Source: Chloroflexota bacterium (GTDB lineage: Bacteria > Chloroflexota > Anaerolineae > DTPP01). From it: a DNA stretch of 7,039 nucleotides. The stretch lies in NCBI GenBank assembly GCA_012514615.1, contig JAAYZY010000219.1, positions 1 to 7,039 of the forward strand. The letters are read 5' to 3'. The translations under genes and the position numbers were made by a program. Of this stretch, positions 1-6,496 are shown piece after piece. The stretch's first letter is position 1, and each line of letters opens with the position of its first letter. Below the pieces are notes generated by a model. The model was not told the origin of the DNA and ran no database searches. It was given only the letters and a program-made list of their open reading frames with translations.

Positions 1-328
1 AGACGGCCACGAGCCGCGCTTCGGCTTCCTGGGGGGTGAGGCCCCCCAGGTGGAGGCCGGCGGCGCTGACGCCCGGGAAGATGCGACCGATATGCTGCCA
101 CTGGTAGAAGCCCACCAGCCCACAGGCGCCCAGGAGGATGATACCGGTGAGGTAGATCAACGTAAGGGCGGCGCGCCCCAGCAGCCCGCCCGCAGCTGGG
201 CCTGGCGCCTCCTCTGGCTGCTTCCCCTCGGCCTGGGGGGCGGGCCGAGGGGGGCGGCTCAAGGGCCGCCAGCGCGCGCTGGGCTTGGCCGGGGAGCCTT
301 CTGTGCTCATCTGCCTAGAGGCGGGCAT
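1..328 (-). CDS. Membrane-anchored VanW / peptidoglycan-binding-like protein, N-terminal part (cut by left edge)
   Basis: Only the first 109 residues are in the window; the frame is open to base 1. A basic, Pro/Ala-rich cytoplasmic segment (about residues 1-50) leads into one hydrophobic membrane helix (about 53-74, around LTLIYLTGIILLGACGLVGF). Outside the membrane follows IFPGVSAAGLHLGGLTPQEA. This matches the opening of the peptidoglycan-binding-like repeat (PG_binding_4) that precedes VanW or L,D-transpeptidase domains, whose consensus is roughly 'I.pGV.v.G..l.Glt..eA...L'. The likely role is a cell-surface protein acting at or binding the wall, but the catalytic or VanW part lies outside the window, so the exact class is open. 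I chose the ATG at 328 because GGAGGG (337-332) stands just before it; the in-frame ATG at 310 has no suitable ribosome binding site. The gene starts 40 nt after the ATPase gene and is probably in its transcript. Confidence 0.72.
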   Translation of the reverse strand, partial: MPASRQMSTEGSPAKPSARWRPLSRPPRPAPQAEGKQPEEAPGPAAGGLLGRAALTLIYLTGIILLGACGLVGFYQWQHIGRIFPGVSAAGLHLGGLTPQEAEARLVAV

Positions 329-368
329 TCGCCCTCCATCCGCCGGGTGCAATGCTGCCCAGCCGCCG

Positions 369-2930
369 TCAGTCGGTGTCTGGGGCAAAGGCCGGCAGCA
401 TCACGGTGTCCGTGGAGCCATCGGCCAGGCTCTCGTAGGTCACCGCCCATTGCGGCACCCACAGCAGGCCGAACGCCACAGTGTGGATCTTGCTTTTCTG
501 CACCCCCACCGTGACCGTCTCCACCTCCTCCACGACCTGGGCCCACTTCTCTTTCACCTCGTCCAGCGCCTTCTGCTCCACCTCGGCCAGTTCCGCCAGC
601 TCATCCTTGAGCCGTTGGATGCTCTCTCGAGCCTCCTCCAAGCTCATCTTGGCCTTCTCGGTGTAGCGGCGGCGGCGGCTGGCCTTGGAGACGGCGGTGC
701 TGGCGCTGCGGCCCCGAAGCAGGTTGAAGATCGATTCGGCGGCGGAGAGGACCTCTTCGCGCTTGCGAGCGCCGTGTTCGGCCTCGTCGTCAGCCAGCTC
801 TCGCTCTTCTTTCTGCAACTTCTGTTCCAGCTTGTCGCGCTGGGCTTTCAGCTTTGTCTGCAGCTTCCCCATCTCGTCGTCGCGCAGGTTTCGGGCCGCT
901 TCCTCGACGCGGCGGCGGAACTCCCTCTCCGATTCGTCCACCTGGCTGTAGAGCTTCAGGGTGCGGTTGTAGAAGACCTCGAAGCGGCCGGTGCGGTAGA
1001 CGTGGTCCAGGAAGGCGCGTTCTTGGGTCTGGATCTCCCGAGGCTCGTTGAATGCTTCCGGCACCAGTTCGAAGAGGGCCTGGGCCGGCGGGTGGATGTC
1101 CAGGTCCCGCTCGTGGATGTCCCATTGTTCGGAATCGGCCCACAGCGACGACAGGCCCCGCTGCCCGAAGGCCACGTGGCCCACGCGGGCCTGGTGGCTG
1201 ATCCCCTTGCGTTGGTCTTCCACAAACGCTTCGGCCAGGCCCAACAACCCCGCTCGGAAGAGGAGGCGGCTCTCTGTGGGGCGTACGCTGCGGCGCAGGC
1301 TGTCGGCCCAATCCCGCAGGACTTGGTCTGCCGTCTGGTTGGCGCGCAGGAAGAACTGTCGGATCTCCGGCGGCAGGCGCGGCGGGATCTCCTCCAAGCC
1401 GGCCCAGCGGCCGGTCGCGGCTGGGGCGGGGGCCTTGGCCCAACCGACTGCCGCGGTGGCCGCCGGCGCAGCCGCGGAAGCTGCCACCGCGGCCGCTGGG
1501 GCCGGCTCGCCCAACACGTGCTGGTTGACGGTGAGTTGGCGCACCTCTTCGCGGGTCAGCGGCCCCCGCAGGTACGACATGACCCAGCGGGTGCTGAAGA
1601 TCTTGGTGCCGCCTTTGTCGTGGACATTGTGCAGCAAGAAAGTGCGGGGCTGCAGGCTGGAGATGGCCTTGTCCAGGTAGGAGGCGCTGGGGCCGCCACC
1701 GGCTTCGGCCACGATGCTGGCCAGTCCGTCCATCAGGCGTTCCTTATCCCGCGCCGCCTGCAGCTTGCCGATAAACCAAGTGCCGGCGTTGGTGAGGCCT
1801 TTGTAGTCCAGGTCTACGGGGTTCTGCGTGGTCAGCATCAGCCCCAATCCGTAGGCGCGGGCCTGCTTCAGCAGGGCCATGAGCGGCTTCTTGGTCGGGG
1901 GGTTGGCCGTGGGCGGGAAGAAGCCGAACAGTTCGTCGAAGTAGAGGACGGAGCGCAGCGAGCTGGTGCCTGGCTGCCGGCGGAGCCAGCCTCGCACCGC
2001 CTCCAGCAGCAGGGTGACGAAGAACATCCGCTCGGCGTCGCTCAGGTGCGCCAGGTAGAACAGCGAGACCCGCGGCCGTCCGTCCGGGGCGCGCATGAAC
2101 TGGTCGATGTCCAGGGGCGTCCCTTCCATCCACGTCTTGAAGGCTGGCGCGGCAATGAGTCCGTTCAGCACCATGGCCAGCGAAAAGCGGTCGTTGCTGG
2201 GGAAGAAGGCGTCCAGGTCGAAGACGCCCAGCTTGCGCAGCGGCGGCGTCTGCACCTGCTGGATCAGGGTGGGCAGGTCCAGGTCTTGGCCCGACTGCCA
2301 GGCGTACTCTAGCAGGTTGGAAAGCAGGATGTGCTCCCGGCTGCGCAGGGGGTCGGCCTTGATGTTCACCAGGTCCAGGATGGCCGAGACGATGCTGCTG
2401 ATCTGATCGCGCAGGTCTTCCTCTTGGCCGGACCACCCGCCCTCAGGGGCACGGAAGCTCTGCAGGATGCTCACCGGTTGGGCGGCGGTGCTGCCCGGCG
2501 TGAACATGACGAACTCGGCCTTCTCCCGCAGGCGGCGGATGTCATCTGGGCCCAGGCCCCAGTCGGCCAGGCCCTTCTGCCAGTTGCCGGCCGTCTTGGC
2601 GGCGTAGTCGGCCACCGACGCCCCCTCCCGGGCAGCCAGGGCTGGGTCGACCCAGGGCTCGAAGTCGCTGGGGCGCAGCTCCGGGAAGGTGAGGAAGAGG
2701 TTGGTCATGTCTCCCTTGGGGTCCACGATGAGCAAGGGCAGCCCCTGCTGGATGGCCTCTTCCAAGAGGCCGATGCCCAGCCCCGTCTTGCCGCTGCCGG
2801 TCATGCCGATGCAGACGGCGTGGGTGGTCAGGTCGTCAGCCTTGTACAGGATCGGCTCGTCGAGGATCTTGCGCGCTTCCAGGTCGTACTTTCGGCCCAA
2901 GAAGAACTTTCCAGGCACAATCTCAGCCAC
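369..2930 (-). CDS. HerA/FtsK-superfamily ATPase with Ala/Pro linker and C-terminal coiled coils
   Basis: This is an 853-residue P-loop ATPase. Seen in the sequence, numbered from the GTG start: Walker A GMTGSGKT at 42-49, a conserved LLIVDPKGDMTNL stretch at 66-78, Walker B VLYFDEL at 328-334 with Asp332-Glu333, and a sensor-like TTQNP at 367-371. This order is typical of the HerA/VirB4 (DUF87, COG0433-like) group, hexameric DNA or protein pumps. After the ATPase core comes an Ala/Pro-rich linker (about 475-506). Then follow a charged region, two long coiled coils (about 665-735 and 760-810) and a short hydrophobic end with LLWVPQW. An ATG at 3002 would give 877 residues, but it lies inside a GC-rich hairpin. 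The GTG at 2930 has GGAGGGAGGAG directly upstream (2945-2935) and is preferred. No NurA, Sir2 or other HerA partner is adjacent. DNA translocation is inferred from the family; the substrate is unknown. Confidence 0.88.
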   Translation of the reverse strand: MAEIVPGKFFLGRKYDLEARKILDEPILYKADDLTTHAVCIGMTGSGKTGLGIGLLEEAIQQGLPLLIVDPKGDMTNLFLTFPELRPSDFEPWVDPALAAREGASVADYAAKTAGNWQKGLADWGLGPDDIRRLREKAEFVMFTPGSTAAQPVSILQSFRAPEGGWSGQEEDLRDQISSIVSAILDLVNIKADPLRSREHILLSNLLEYAWQSGQDLDLPTLIQQVQTPPLRKLGVFDLDAFFPSNDRFSLAMVLNGLIAAPAFKTWMEGTPLDIDQFMRAPDGRPRVSLFYLAHLSDAERMFFVTLLLEAVRGWLRRQPGTSSLRSVLYFDELFGFFPPTANPPTKKPLMALLKQARAYGLGLMLTTQNPVDLDYKGLTNAGTWFIGKLQAARDKERLMDGLASIVAEAGGGPSASYLDKAISSLQPRTFLLHNVHDKGGTKIFSTRWVMSYLRGPLTREEVRQLTVNQHVLGEPAPAAAVAASAAAPAATAAVGWAKAPAPAATGRWAGLEEIPPRLPPEIRQFFLRANQTADQVLRDWADSLRRSVRPTESRLLFRAGLLGLAEAFVEDQRKGISHQARVGHVAFGQRGLSSLWADSEQWDIHERDLDIHPPAQALFELVPEAFNEPREIQTQERAFLDHVYRTGRFEVFYNRTLKLYSQVDESEREFRRRVEEAARNLRDDEMGKLQTKLKAQRDKLEQKLQKEERELADDEAEHGARKREEVLSAAESIFNLLRGRSASTAVSKASRRRRYTEKAKMSLEEARESIQRLKDELAELAEVEQKALDEVKEKWAQVVEEVETVTVGVQKSKIHTVAFGLLWVPQWAVTYESLADGSTDTVMLPAFAPDTD

Positions 2931-2934
2931 TTCG

Positions 2935-2945
2935 CTCCTCCCTCC
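2935..2945 (-). promoter_or_regulatory. Strong ribosome binding site that fixes a GTG start
   Basis: On the minus strand GGAGGGAGGAG is followed by CGAA and a GTG codon at 2930. This is the best Shine-Dalgarno match near the ATPase start. It lies inside the longer open frame that begins at 3002, so the 24 extra N-terminal residues of that frame are probably not translated. Confidence 0.7.
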
Positions 2946-2952
2946 AAATGTG

Positions 2953-2976
2953 CCTGCCGACATCCCCGTCGGCAGG
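2953..2976 (-). other. Perfect 9-bp hairpin just upstream of the ATPase ribosome binding site
   Basis: CCTGCCGAC and GTCGGCAGG form a perfect 9-bp stem around a 6-nt loop. On the minus strand the stem ends 7 nt (CACATTT) before the GGAGG of the ATPase gene. There is no run of T, so it is a poor intrinsic terminator in either direction. It could be an mRNA-stability or processing element, or an operator in DNA form. The structure is seen directly; any function is inference. Confidence 0.4.
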
Positions 2977-2989
2977 GAAGCTTCTGCAG

Positions 2990-3013
2990 CGCCCCGGGTC
3001 ACGGGGCGGTTTT
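2990..3013 (+). terminator. GC-rich hairpin followed by TTTT (plus-strand terminator-like)
   Basis: CGCCCCG (2990-2996) pairs with CGGGGCG (3002-3008) over a 5-nt loop, then GTTTT follows. This looks like a short intrinsic terminator for plus-strand transcription, although no plus-strand gene precedes it. It might stop antisense transcription into the mutase/DUF5679 unit, or be fortuitous. It does not have a T tract in the minus direction, where the genes are. Confidence 0.25.
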
Positions 3014-3150
3014 CGCCATCAGGGGCAGGTACAAGCCCCCAACCGATTTCTCCGCGCCGACGCTGCCGGCTGGCCCCACCACAACAACCCCGGCAGGTCC
3101 AGCGCCCACCACATGCTCATCGCCTCGCCTGCGACGCGCTGCCGCTACGC

Positions 3151-3447
3151 CTATGCCTTGGCCACCATGCGGAACATTCTGGCGCCGCAGACAGGGCAGA
3201 CGCCGCGGTAGGCCGGCTGGCCGCGCTGGGTGGTGGCCGGCTCCACCTGCTGCATGGGGCGCTTGGCCCGGCAGCGCACGCAGAAGCCCACCATCGCGCC
3301 GGGGGGCGGCGCGGCCTCCCGCGGGGGGGCGCTCGGCTGCACCTTCAGGTTCAGGGCTGGGCTCTCCGGCGACGCCCAGAGGTAGCGCACCACCAGCCAG
3401 GCGCCGGCAGCCAGCCCTACGACGAATCCCCATGCCCAACGGCCCAT
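3151..3447 (-). CDS. Membrane-anchored DUF5679-like zinc-ribbon protein
   Basis: This is a 98-residue protein. An N-terminal hydrophobic helix (about 4-23, WAWGFVVGLAAGAWLVVRYL) is followed by a Pro-rich spacer (about 28-50). The C-terminal domain carries two Cys pairs, FCVRC (Cys56, Cys59) and GVCPVCG (Cys84, Cys87), ending in ARMFRM. The arrangement 'CvrCrak..m......t.rGqpa.rGvCpvCG.rmfr' matches DUF5679, a small Zn-ribbon domain known as a stand-alone protein and as an appendage of some DNA-acting enzymes. Its function is unknown. Here it is tethered to the membrane, which is less usual for the domain. The ATG at 3447 has AGAGGAGG (3460-3453) five bases upstream. The gene follows the mutase by 24 nt with no terminator between them, so the two are probably co-transcribed. 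Confidence 0.82.
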   Translation of the reverse strand: MGRWAWGFVVGLAAGAWLVVRYLWASPESPALNLKVQPSAPPREAAPPPGAMVGFCVRCRAKRPMQQVEPATTQRGQPAYRGVCPVCGARMFRMVAKA

Positions 3448-3471
3448 GTGGTCCTCCTCTTGCCGCGCCTG

Positions 3472-5145
3472 TTACAGGAAAACCGGCTCGCGGTACTCGC
3501 CGAAGACCTTGCGCAGCACTCCGCAGATCTCACTCAGGGTGGCGTAGGCCCGCACCGCCTCCAGGATGTCGGGCATGAGGTTGGCCTGGCCTCGGGCAGC
3601 CTCTTCCAAGCGGCTCAGCGTCCGGGCCACCTCTTCACTATCTCGGGTCTGCCGCACCCGCGCCAGACGGGCGCACTGGCGGCGGTAGCCCTCTGGGTCC
3701 ATCTGCAGCAGGGGGATGGCCAGCGGCTCGTCCAGGGCATACTCGTTGACCCCCACCACAGTGCGCTGCCCGGTGTCGATCTCCTTCTGGTAGCGGTAGG
3801 CCGACTCGGCGATCTCCCGCTGGAAGAACCCGCGCTCCAAGGCCGGCACCACCCCGCCCAGCGCCTCGATCTGGCGGAAGTAGTCCCGCGTCTCCTGCAC
3901 CATCTGCGCGGTCAACGCCTCGATGGCGTAGCTGCCGGCCAGGGGATCCACCGTGTTGGCCACGCCGGACTCGTGGGCGATGATCTGCTGGGTGCGCAAG
4001 GCGATGGTCACCGCCTTCTCGCTGGGCAGGGCCAGAGCCTCATCCATGGAGTTGGTGTGCAGGCTCTGCGTGCCGCCCAGTACGGCGGCCAGGGCTTGGA
4101 TGGCCGTGCGCACGATGTTGTTCTCTGGCTGCTGGGCGGTCAGGCTGCAGCCGGCCGTCTGGGTGTGGAAGCGCAGCCACCACGAGCGGGGGTTCTTGGC
4201 CCCAAAACGGCAGCGCATCTCCTCGGCCCAGATCCGCCGCGCCGCCCGGAACTTGGCGATCTCCTCCAAGAAGTCGTTGTGGGAGTTGAAGAAGAACGAG
4301 AGCCGCGGAGCGAAGTCGTCCACGTCCAGGCCCCGCTCGATGCCGGCCTGGACGTAGGCCAGCCCGTCGGCCAGGGTGAAGGCTAGCTCCTGCAGGGCGG
4401 TGGCGCCGGCCTCGCGGATGTGGTAGCCGGAGATGCTGATGGTGTTCCACAGCGGCAGGTGCTGAGCGCCGAACTCGAAGGTATCTACCACCAGGCGCAT
4501 GCTGGGGCCCGGCGGGAAGATGAACTCCTTCTGGGCAATGTACTCCTTGAGAATGTCGTTCTGAATGGTGCCGCCCAGCGCGGCCATGGGGATGCCCCGC
4601 TTCTCCGCCGCGGCCATGTACATGGCCCACAGCACGGCCGCTGGGGCGTTGATGGTCATGGACGTGGTGATCTGGTCGACCGGGATCCCCTCGAAGAGCG
4701 CCTCCATGTCGGCCAGGCTGGAAACGGCCACCCCACACTTGCCGAACTCGCCCTCGGCTTGGGGGTCGTCGGAGTCGTAGCCGTAGAGCGTGGGCATGTC
4801 GAAGGCCACCGACAGGCCGGTCTCACCGTGCTCCAGCAAATACTTGTAGCGCTGGTTGGTCTCTTCGGCGGTGCCGAAGCCGGCAAACATCCGCATGGTC
4901 CACAGGCGGCCGCGGTGCATGGTGGGGTGTACCCCGCGGGTGAAGGGGTATTCGCCCGGGAAGCCCACCTCAGCCATGAAGTTTTGGTCGGCCAGGTGCA
5001 GCGGGGTATAGAGGCGATCGATCTCCCGCCCTGAGGTGGTGATGAAGGCAGCGCTGCGTTCCGGGTGCTTCCGCAGCGCGGGCTGGAGAGTCTCCCCTCG
5101 CCAACGCTCTTCCTCTTGCTCCAGCGTTCTGTGCTCCTCCCCCAT
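3472..5145 (-). CDS. Adenosylcobalamin-dependent acyl-CoA mutase, large subunit (isobutyryl-CoA mutase-like)
   Basis: This 557-residue protein is the substrate-binding TIM-barrel subunit of the methylmalonyl-CoA mutase family, with motifs along its whole length. They include YPFTRG (66-71), [16 protein letters not shown] (82-97), [15 protein letters not shown] (112-126), [12 protein letters not shown] (191-202), [12 protein letters not shown] (236-247, His242 being the conserved active-site His), [16 protein letters not shown] (325-340) and [16 protein letters not shown] (356-371). It stops before the cobalamin-binding domain, as in two-subunit mutases, so a separate B12-binding small subunit is needed; none is in the window. 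The residue aligned with P. shermanii Tyr89 (human Tyr110) is Phe87, and the one aligned with Arg207 (human Arg228) is Gln205. This Phe/Gln pair is the isobutyryl-CoA mutase signature. Position 114 is Ala, not the Asp of 2-hydroxyisobutyryl-CoA mutase. The start is the ATG at 5145, preceded by GGAGGT with a 6-nt spacer. The frame is open further upstream, but that part contains the promoter. Confidence 0.93.
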   Translation of the reverse strand: MGEEHRTLEQEEERWRGETLQPALRKHPERSAAFITTSGREIDRLYTPLHLADQNFMAEVGFPGEYPFTRGVHPTMHRGRLWTMRMFAGFGTAEETNQRYKYLLEHGETGLSVAFDMPTLYGYDSDDPQAEGEFGKCGVAVSSLADMEALFEGIPVDQITTSMTINAPAAVLWAMYMAAAEKRGIPMAALGGTIQNDILKEYIAQKEFIFPPGPSMRLVVDTFEFGAQHLPLWNTISISGYHIREAGATALQELAFTLADGLAYVQAGIERGLDVDDFAPRLSFFFNSHNDFLEEIAKFRAARRIWAEEMRCRFGAKNPRSWWLRFHTQTAGCSLTAQQPENNIVRTAIQALAAVLGGTQSLHTNSMDEALALPSEKAVTIALRTQQIIAHESGVANTVDPLAGSYAIEALTAQMVQETRDYFRQIEALGGVVPALERGFFQREIAESAYRYQKEIDTGQRTVVGVNEYALDEPLAIPLLQMDPEGYRRQCARLARVRQTRDSEEVARTLSRLEEAARGQANLMPDILEAVRAYATLSEICGVLRKVFGEYREPVFL

Positions 5146-5151
5146 GTGGGC

Positions 5152-5157
5152 ACCTCC
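5152..5157 (-). promoter_or_regulatory. Ribosome binding site of the mutase gene
   Basis: GGAGGT on the minus strand, six bases before the ATG at 5145. It decides the start against longer in-frame options at 5202 and 5292. Confidence 0.8.
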
Positions 5158-5200
5158 GACCTCGGGCAGAGTCTCCTGCGGGCCAACCGACACCAGAGCC

Positions 5201-5229
5201 ATTATAGCACATCTGCCAAGCGCGCCCAA
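5201..5229 (-). promoter_or_regulatory. Sigma-70-type promoter of the mutase operon
   Basis: On the minus strand a perfect TATAAT (5206-5201) carries an extended TGC just before it (TGCTATAAT). A weaker TTGGGC (5229-5224) sits at 17-bp spacing as the -35 element. Transcription would start near 5194 and leave a leader of about 50 nt before the mutase ATG. The match is striking in such G+C-rich DNA. Confidence 0.68.
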
Positions 5230-5281
5230 ACCTTCACCGGCCAGGCCAGATGCCCCCGCCGCGGCGACTGTGGAACCGGGA

Positions 5282-5304
5282 GCCGGCCCCACGGGACGGC
5301 CGGC
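5282..5304. promoter_or_regulatory. Inverted repeat upstream of the regulator promoter (possible operator)
   Basis: GCCGGCC (5282-5288) and GGCCGGC (5298-5304) form 7-bp arms around a 9-nt spacer, ending 6 bp before the TTGACA of the plus-strand promoter. It could be a binding site for the divergent regulator. GC-only palindromes are common in G+C-rich DNA, so this is weak. Confidence 0.22.
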
Positions 5305-5310
5305 GGCTGC

Positions 5311-5339
5311 TTGACAGTGCCCGGTCCTTGGGGTACCAT
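5311..5339 (+). promoter_or_regulatory. Sigma-70-type promoter of the GntR-type regulator gene
   Basis: A perfect TTGACA (5311-5316) stands 17 bp before TACCAT (5334-5339, four of six matches to TATAAT). Transcription would begin near 5346, giving a leader of about 20 nt that contains the AAGGAG ribosome binding site at 5351-5356. Confidence 0.62.
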
Positions 5340-5341
5340 GG
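5326..5341. promoter_or_regulatory. Imperfect palindrome over the -10 element (possible autoregulatory operator)
   Basis: CCTTGG-GGTA-CCATGG is a two-fold symmetric site with one mismatch per 6-bp arm. It lies across the -10 of the regulator's own promoter, where a GntR-type dimer could block RNA polymerase. The symmetry is seen; the binding is inferred. Confidence 0.25.
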
Positions 5342-5365
5342 CTGCGTCACAAGGAGAAGCGCACC

Positions 5366-6496
5366 ATGAACCGCGAGAACCCCCTGCCCCTTTACCTGCA
5401 GATCGCCGAAACGATGCGGCGGCGCATTGCCGCGGGCGAGCTGGCCCCGGGCGACCGCCTGCCGCCAGTGCGGGAGATGGCCCGCCAGTGGGGCTGCACC
5501 CCCGGCACGGTGAATCGCGCCTATGCCGAGCTGGGCCGCGAAGGTCTGGTGGAAGGCCAGCGGGGCGGCGGCACGCGGGTGGCCCCCAACCTGCTGCAGC
5601 CGGAGCGGCCTGCCTGGCGTTGGGCTGCCCTGGTGAACCAAGCTGAGCGCTTCCTGCTGGACGCCATCAGCGCTGGCCACGCCCCCAGCGAGATCCAAGC
5701 CGCCTTGGGCGTGGCCCTGGCCCGCTGGGAGGAGGTCCAGGGCCAGCACCCCGCTGCGGCTCACCCCAGCGACCGCCGCCCGGCCGAGCGTTTGCGTTTT
5801 GTAGGCAGCCACGACCTGCTGGTAGAGCAGTTGGCGGCCATGCTTCAGCAGCAGAGCCCCGAGGTGCACCTCTCGGTGGAGTTCGCAGGGAGCCTGGGAG
5901 GCCTCATGGCCCTGGCCCGCGGCGAGGCCGACCTGGCCGGCGTGCACCTGTGGGATGGGGCCACCGACAGCTACAACGCGCCCTATGTGCGGCGGGTGCT
6001 CCCCGGCCGCCGCATGGCCCTGCTCACCCTGGCCCACCGCCGGCTGGGTCTGCTGACGCCGGCCGGGAACCCGCAAGGGGTGCAGGGTTTGGACGACCTG
6101 CCCGGCCCAAGGCTGCGCTTTGTGAACCGCCAGCGCGGTTCCGGCACCCGGGTCTGGTTGGAGGCGCAGCTTGCTGCCATGGGGCTGGATCGGGCGCGCA
6201 TCTGCGGCTACGACAGCGAGGAGATCACCCACCTGGGCGTCGCCCGGCGCATCGCCGAGGGCCACGCCGACGTGGGCCTGGGCATCCAGGCGGCGGCGCT
6301 GGCCTACGGGCTGGACTTCCTGCCGCTGGCCCTGGAGCCGTACGACCTGGCCGTGCCGGCCGAGGTGTGGGCCACGCCGGCTGGCCGGACCCTGGTGCAG
6401 ACGGTGCGCTCGCCGGCTTTCTTGGCCGCGGTGGAAGCGGTGGGCGGCTATGAGACCGAGGCCAGCGGGCGAGAGGTGTGGCTTTCCGGAGCTTAG
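5366..6496 (+). CDS. GntR-type transcriptional regulator with PBP-like (ModA/molybdate-type) sensor domain
   Basis: This is a 376-residue one-component regulator. Residues 8-71 form a GntR winged helix: PLYLQIAETMRRRIAAGEL, then GDRLPPVREMARQWG, TPGTVNRAYAELGREGLV and the GGGTRV wing. A helical linker (about 85-125) leads to a sensor (about 143-350) related to the PBP_like domain, which resembles molybdate- and tungstate-binding proteins and is found on several DNA-binding regulators. Its hallmarks are FVGSHDLL (145-152), GSLGGLMALARGEADLAGVH (175-194), FVNRQRGSGTR (252-262) and GYDSEEITHLGVARRIAEG (281-299) with ADVGLGI (301-307). The ligand cannot be read from sequence; an oxyanion or a small acid is possible. 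AAGGAG lies nine bases before the ATG. The gene diverges from the mutase operon, which it may control along with itself. No molybdate transport gene is visible. Confidence 0.88.
   Translation: MNRENPLPLYLQIAETMRRRIAAGELAPGDRLPPVREMARQWGCTPGTVNRAYAELGREGLVEGQRGGGTRVAPNLLQPERPAWRWAALVNQAERFLLDAISAGHAPSEIQAALGVALARWEEVQGQHPAAAHPSDRRPAERLRFVGSHDLLVEQLAAMLQQQSPEVHLSVEFAGSLGGLMALARGEADLAGVHLWDGATDSYNAPYVRRVLPGRRMALLTLAHRRLGLLTPAGNPQGVQGLDDLPGPRLRFVNRQRGSGTRVWLEAQLAAMGLDRARICGYDSEEITHLGVARRIAEGHADVGLGIQAAALAYGLDFLPLALEPYDLAVPAEVWATPAGRTLVQTVRSPAFLAAVEAVGGYETEASGREVWLSGA

Noticed and set aside
1420..1510. GCC/GCG-rich tandem repeat
   Set aside because: It encodes the Ala/Pro linker of the ATPase. 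The codons vary and there is no regular repeat unit, so composition explains it.
285..2312. 675-residue plus-strand open frame opposite the ATPase gene
   Set aside because: Low-complexity composition (Leu/Gln/Val/Gly-rich), no recognisable motif, and it lies fully antisense to a gene with Walker A and B motifs. Long antisense frames are expected at this G+C content.
369..2930. HerA-type anti-phage defence system
   Set aside because: No nuclease, Sir2, DUF4297 or other HerA defence partner is adjacent, and the neighbours look like housekeeping or envelope genes.
2931..3002. N-terminal extension of the ATPase to an ATG at 3002 or 2963
   Set aside because: Neither ATG has a ribosome binding site. 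The first is in a hairpin stem and the second in a hairpin loop, while a strong site precedes the GTG at 2930.
2689..4386. 565-residue plus-strand open frame spanning three minus-strand genes
   Set aside because: It crosses gene boundaries on the opposite strand, contains no family motif, and is explained by codon bias of the mutase and zinc-ribbon genes.
5146..5292. N-terminal extension of the mutase frame up to 5292 (49 extra residues)
   Set aside because: It contains the TATAAT promoter at 5201-5206. The extra sequence does not resemble the family, and the ATG at 5145 has an ideal GGAGGT.
5146..5365. Cobalamin riboswitch ahead of the mutase
   Set aside because: The leader from the predicted start near 5194 is only about 50 nt, too short for a B12 aptamer, and no B12-box-like sequence was recognised.
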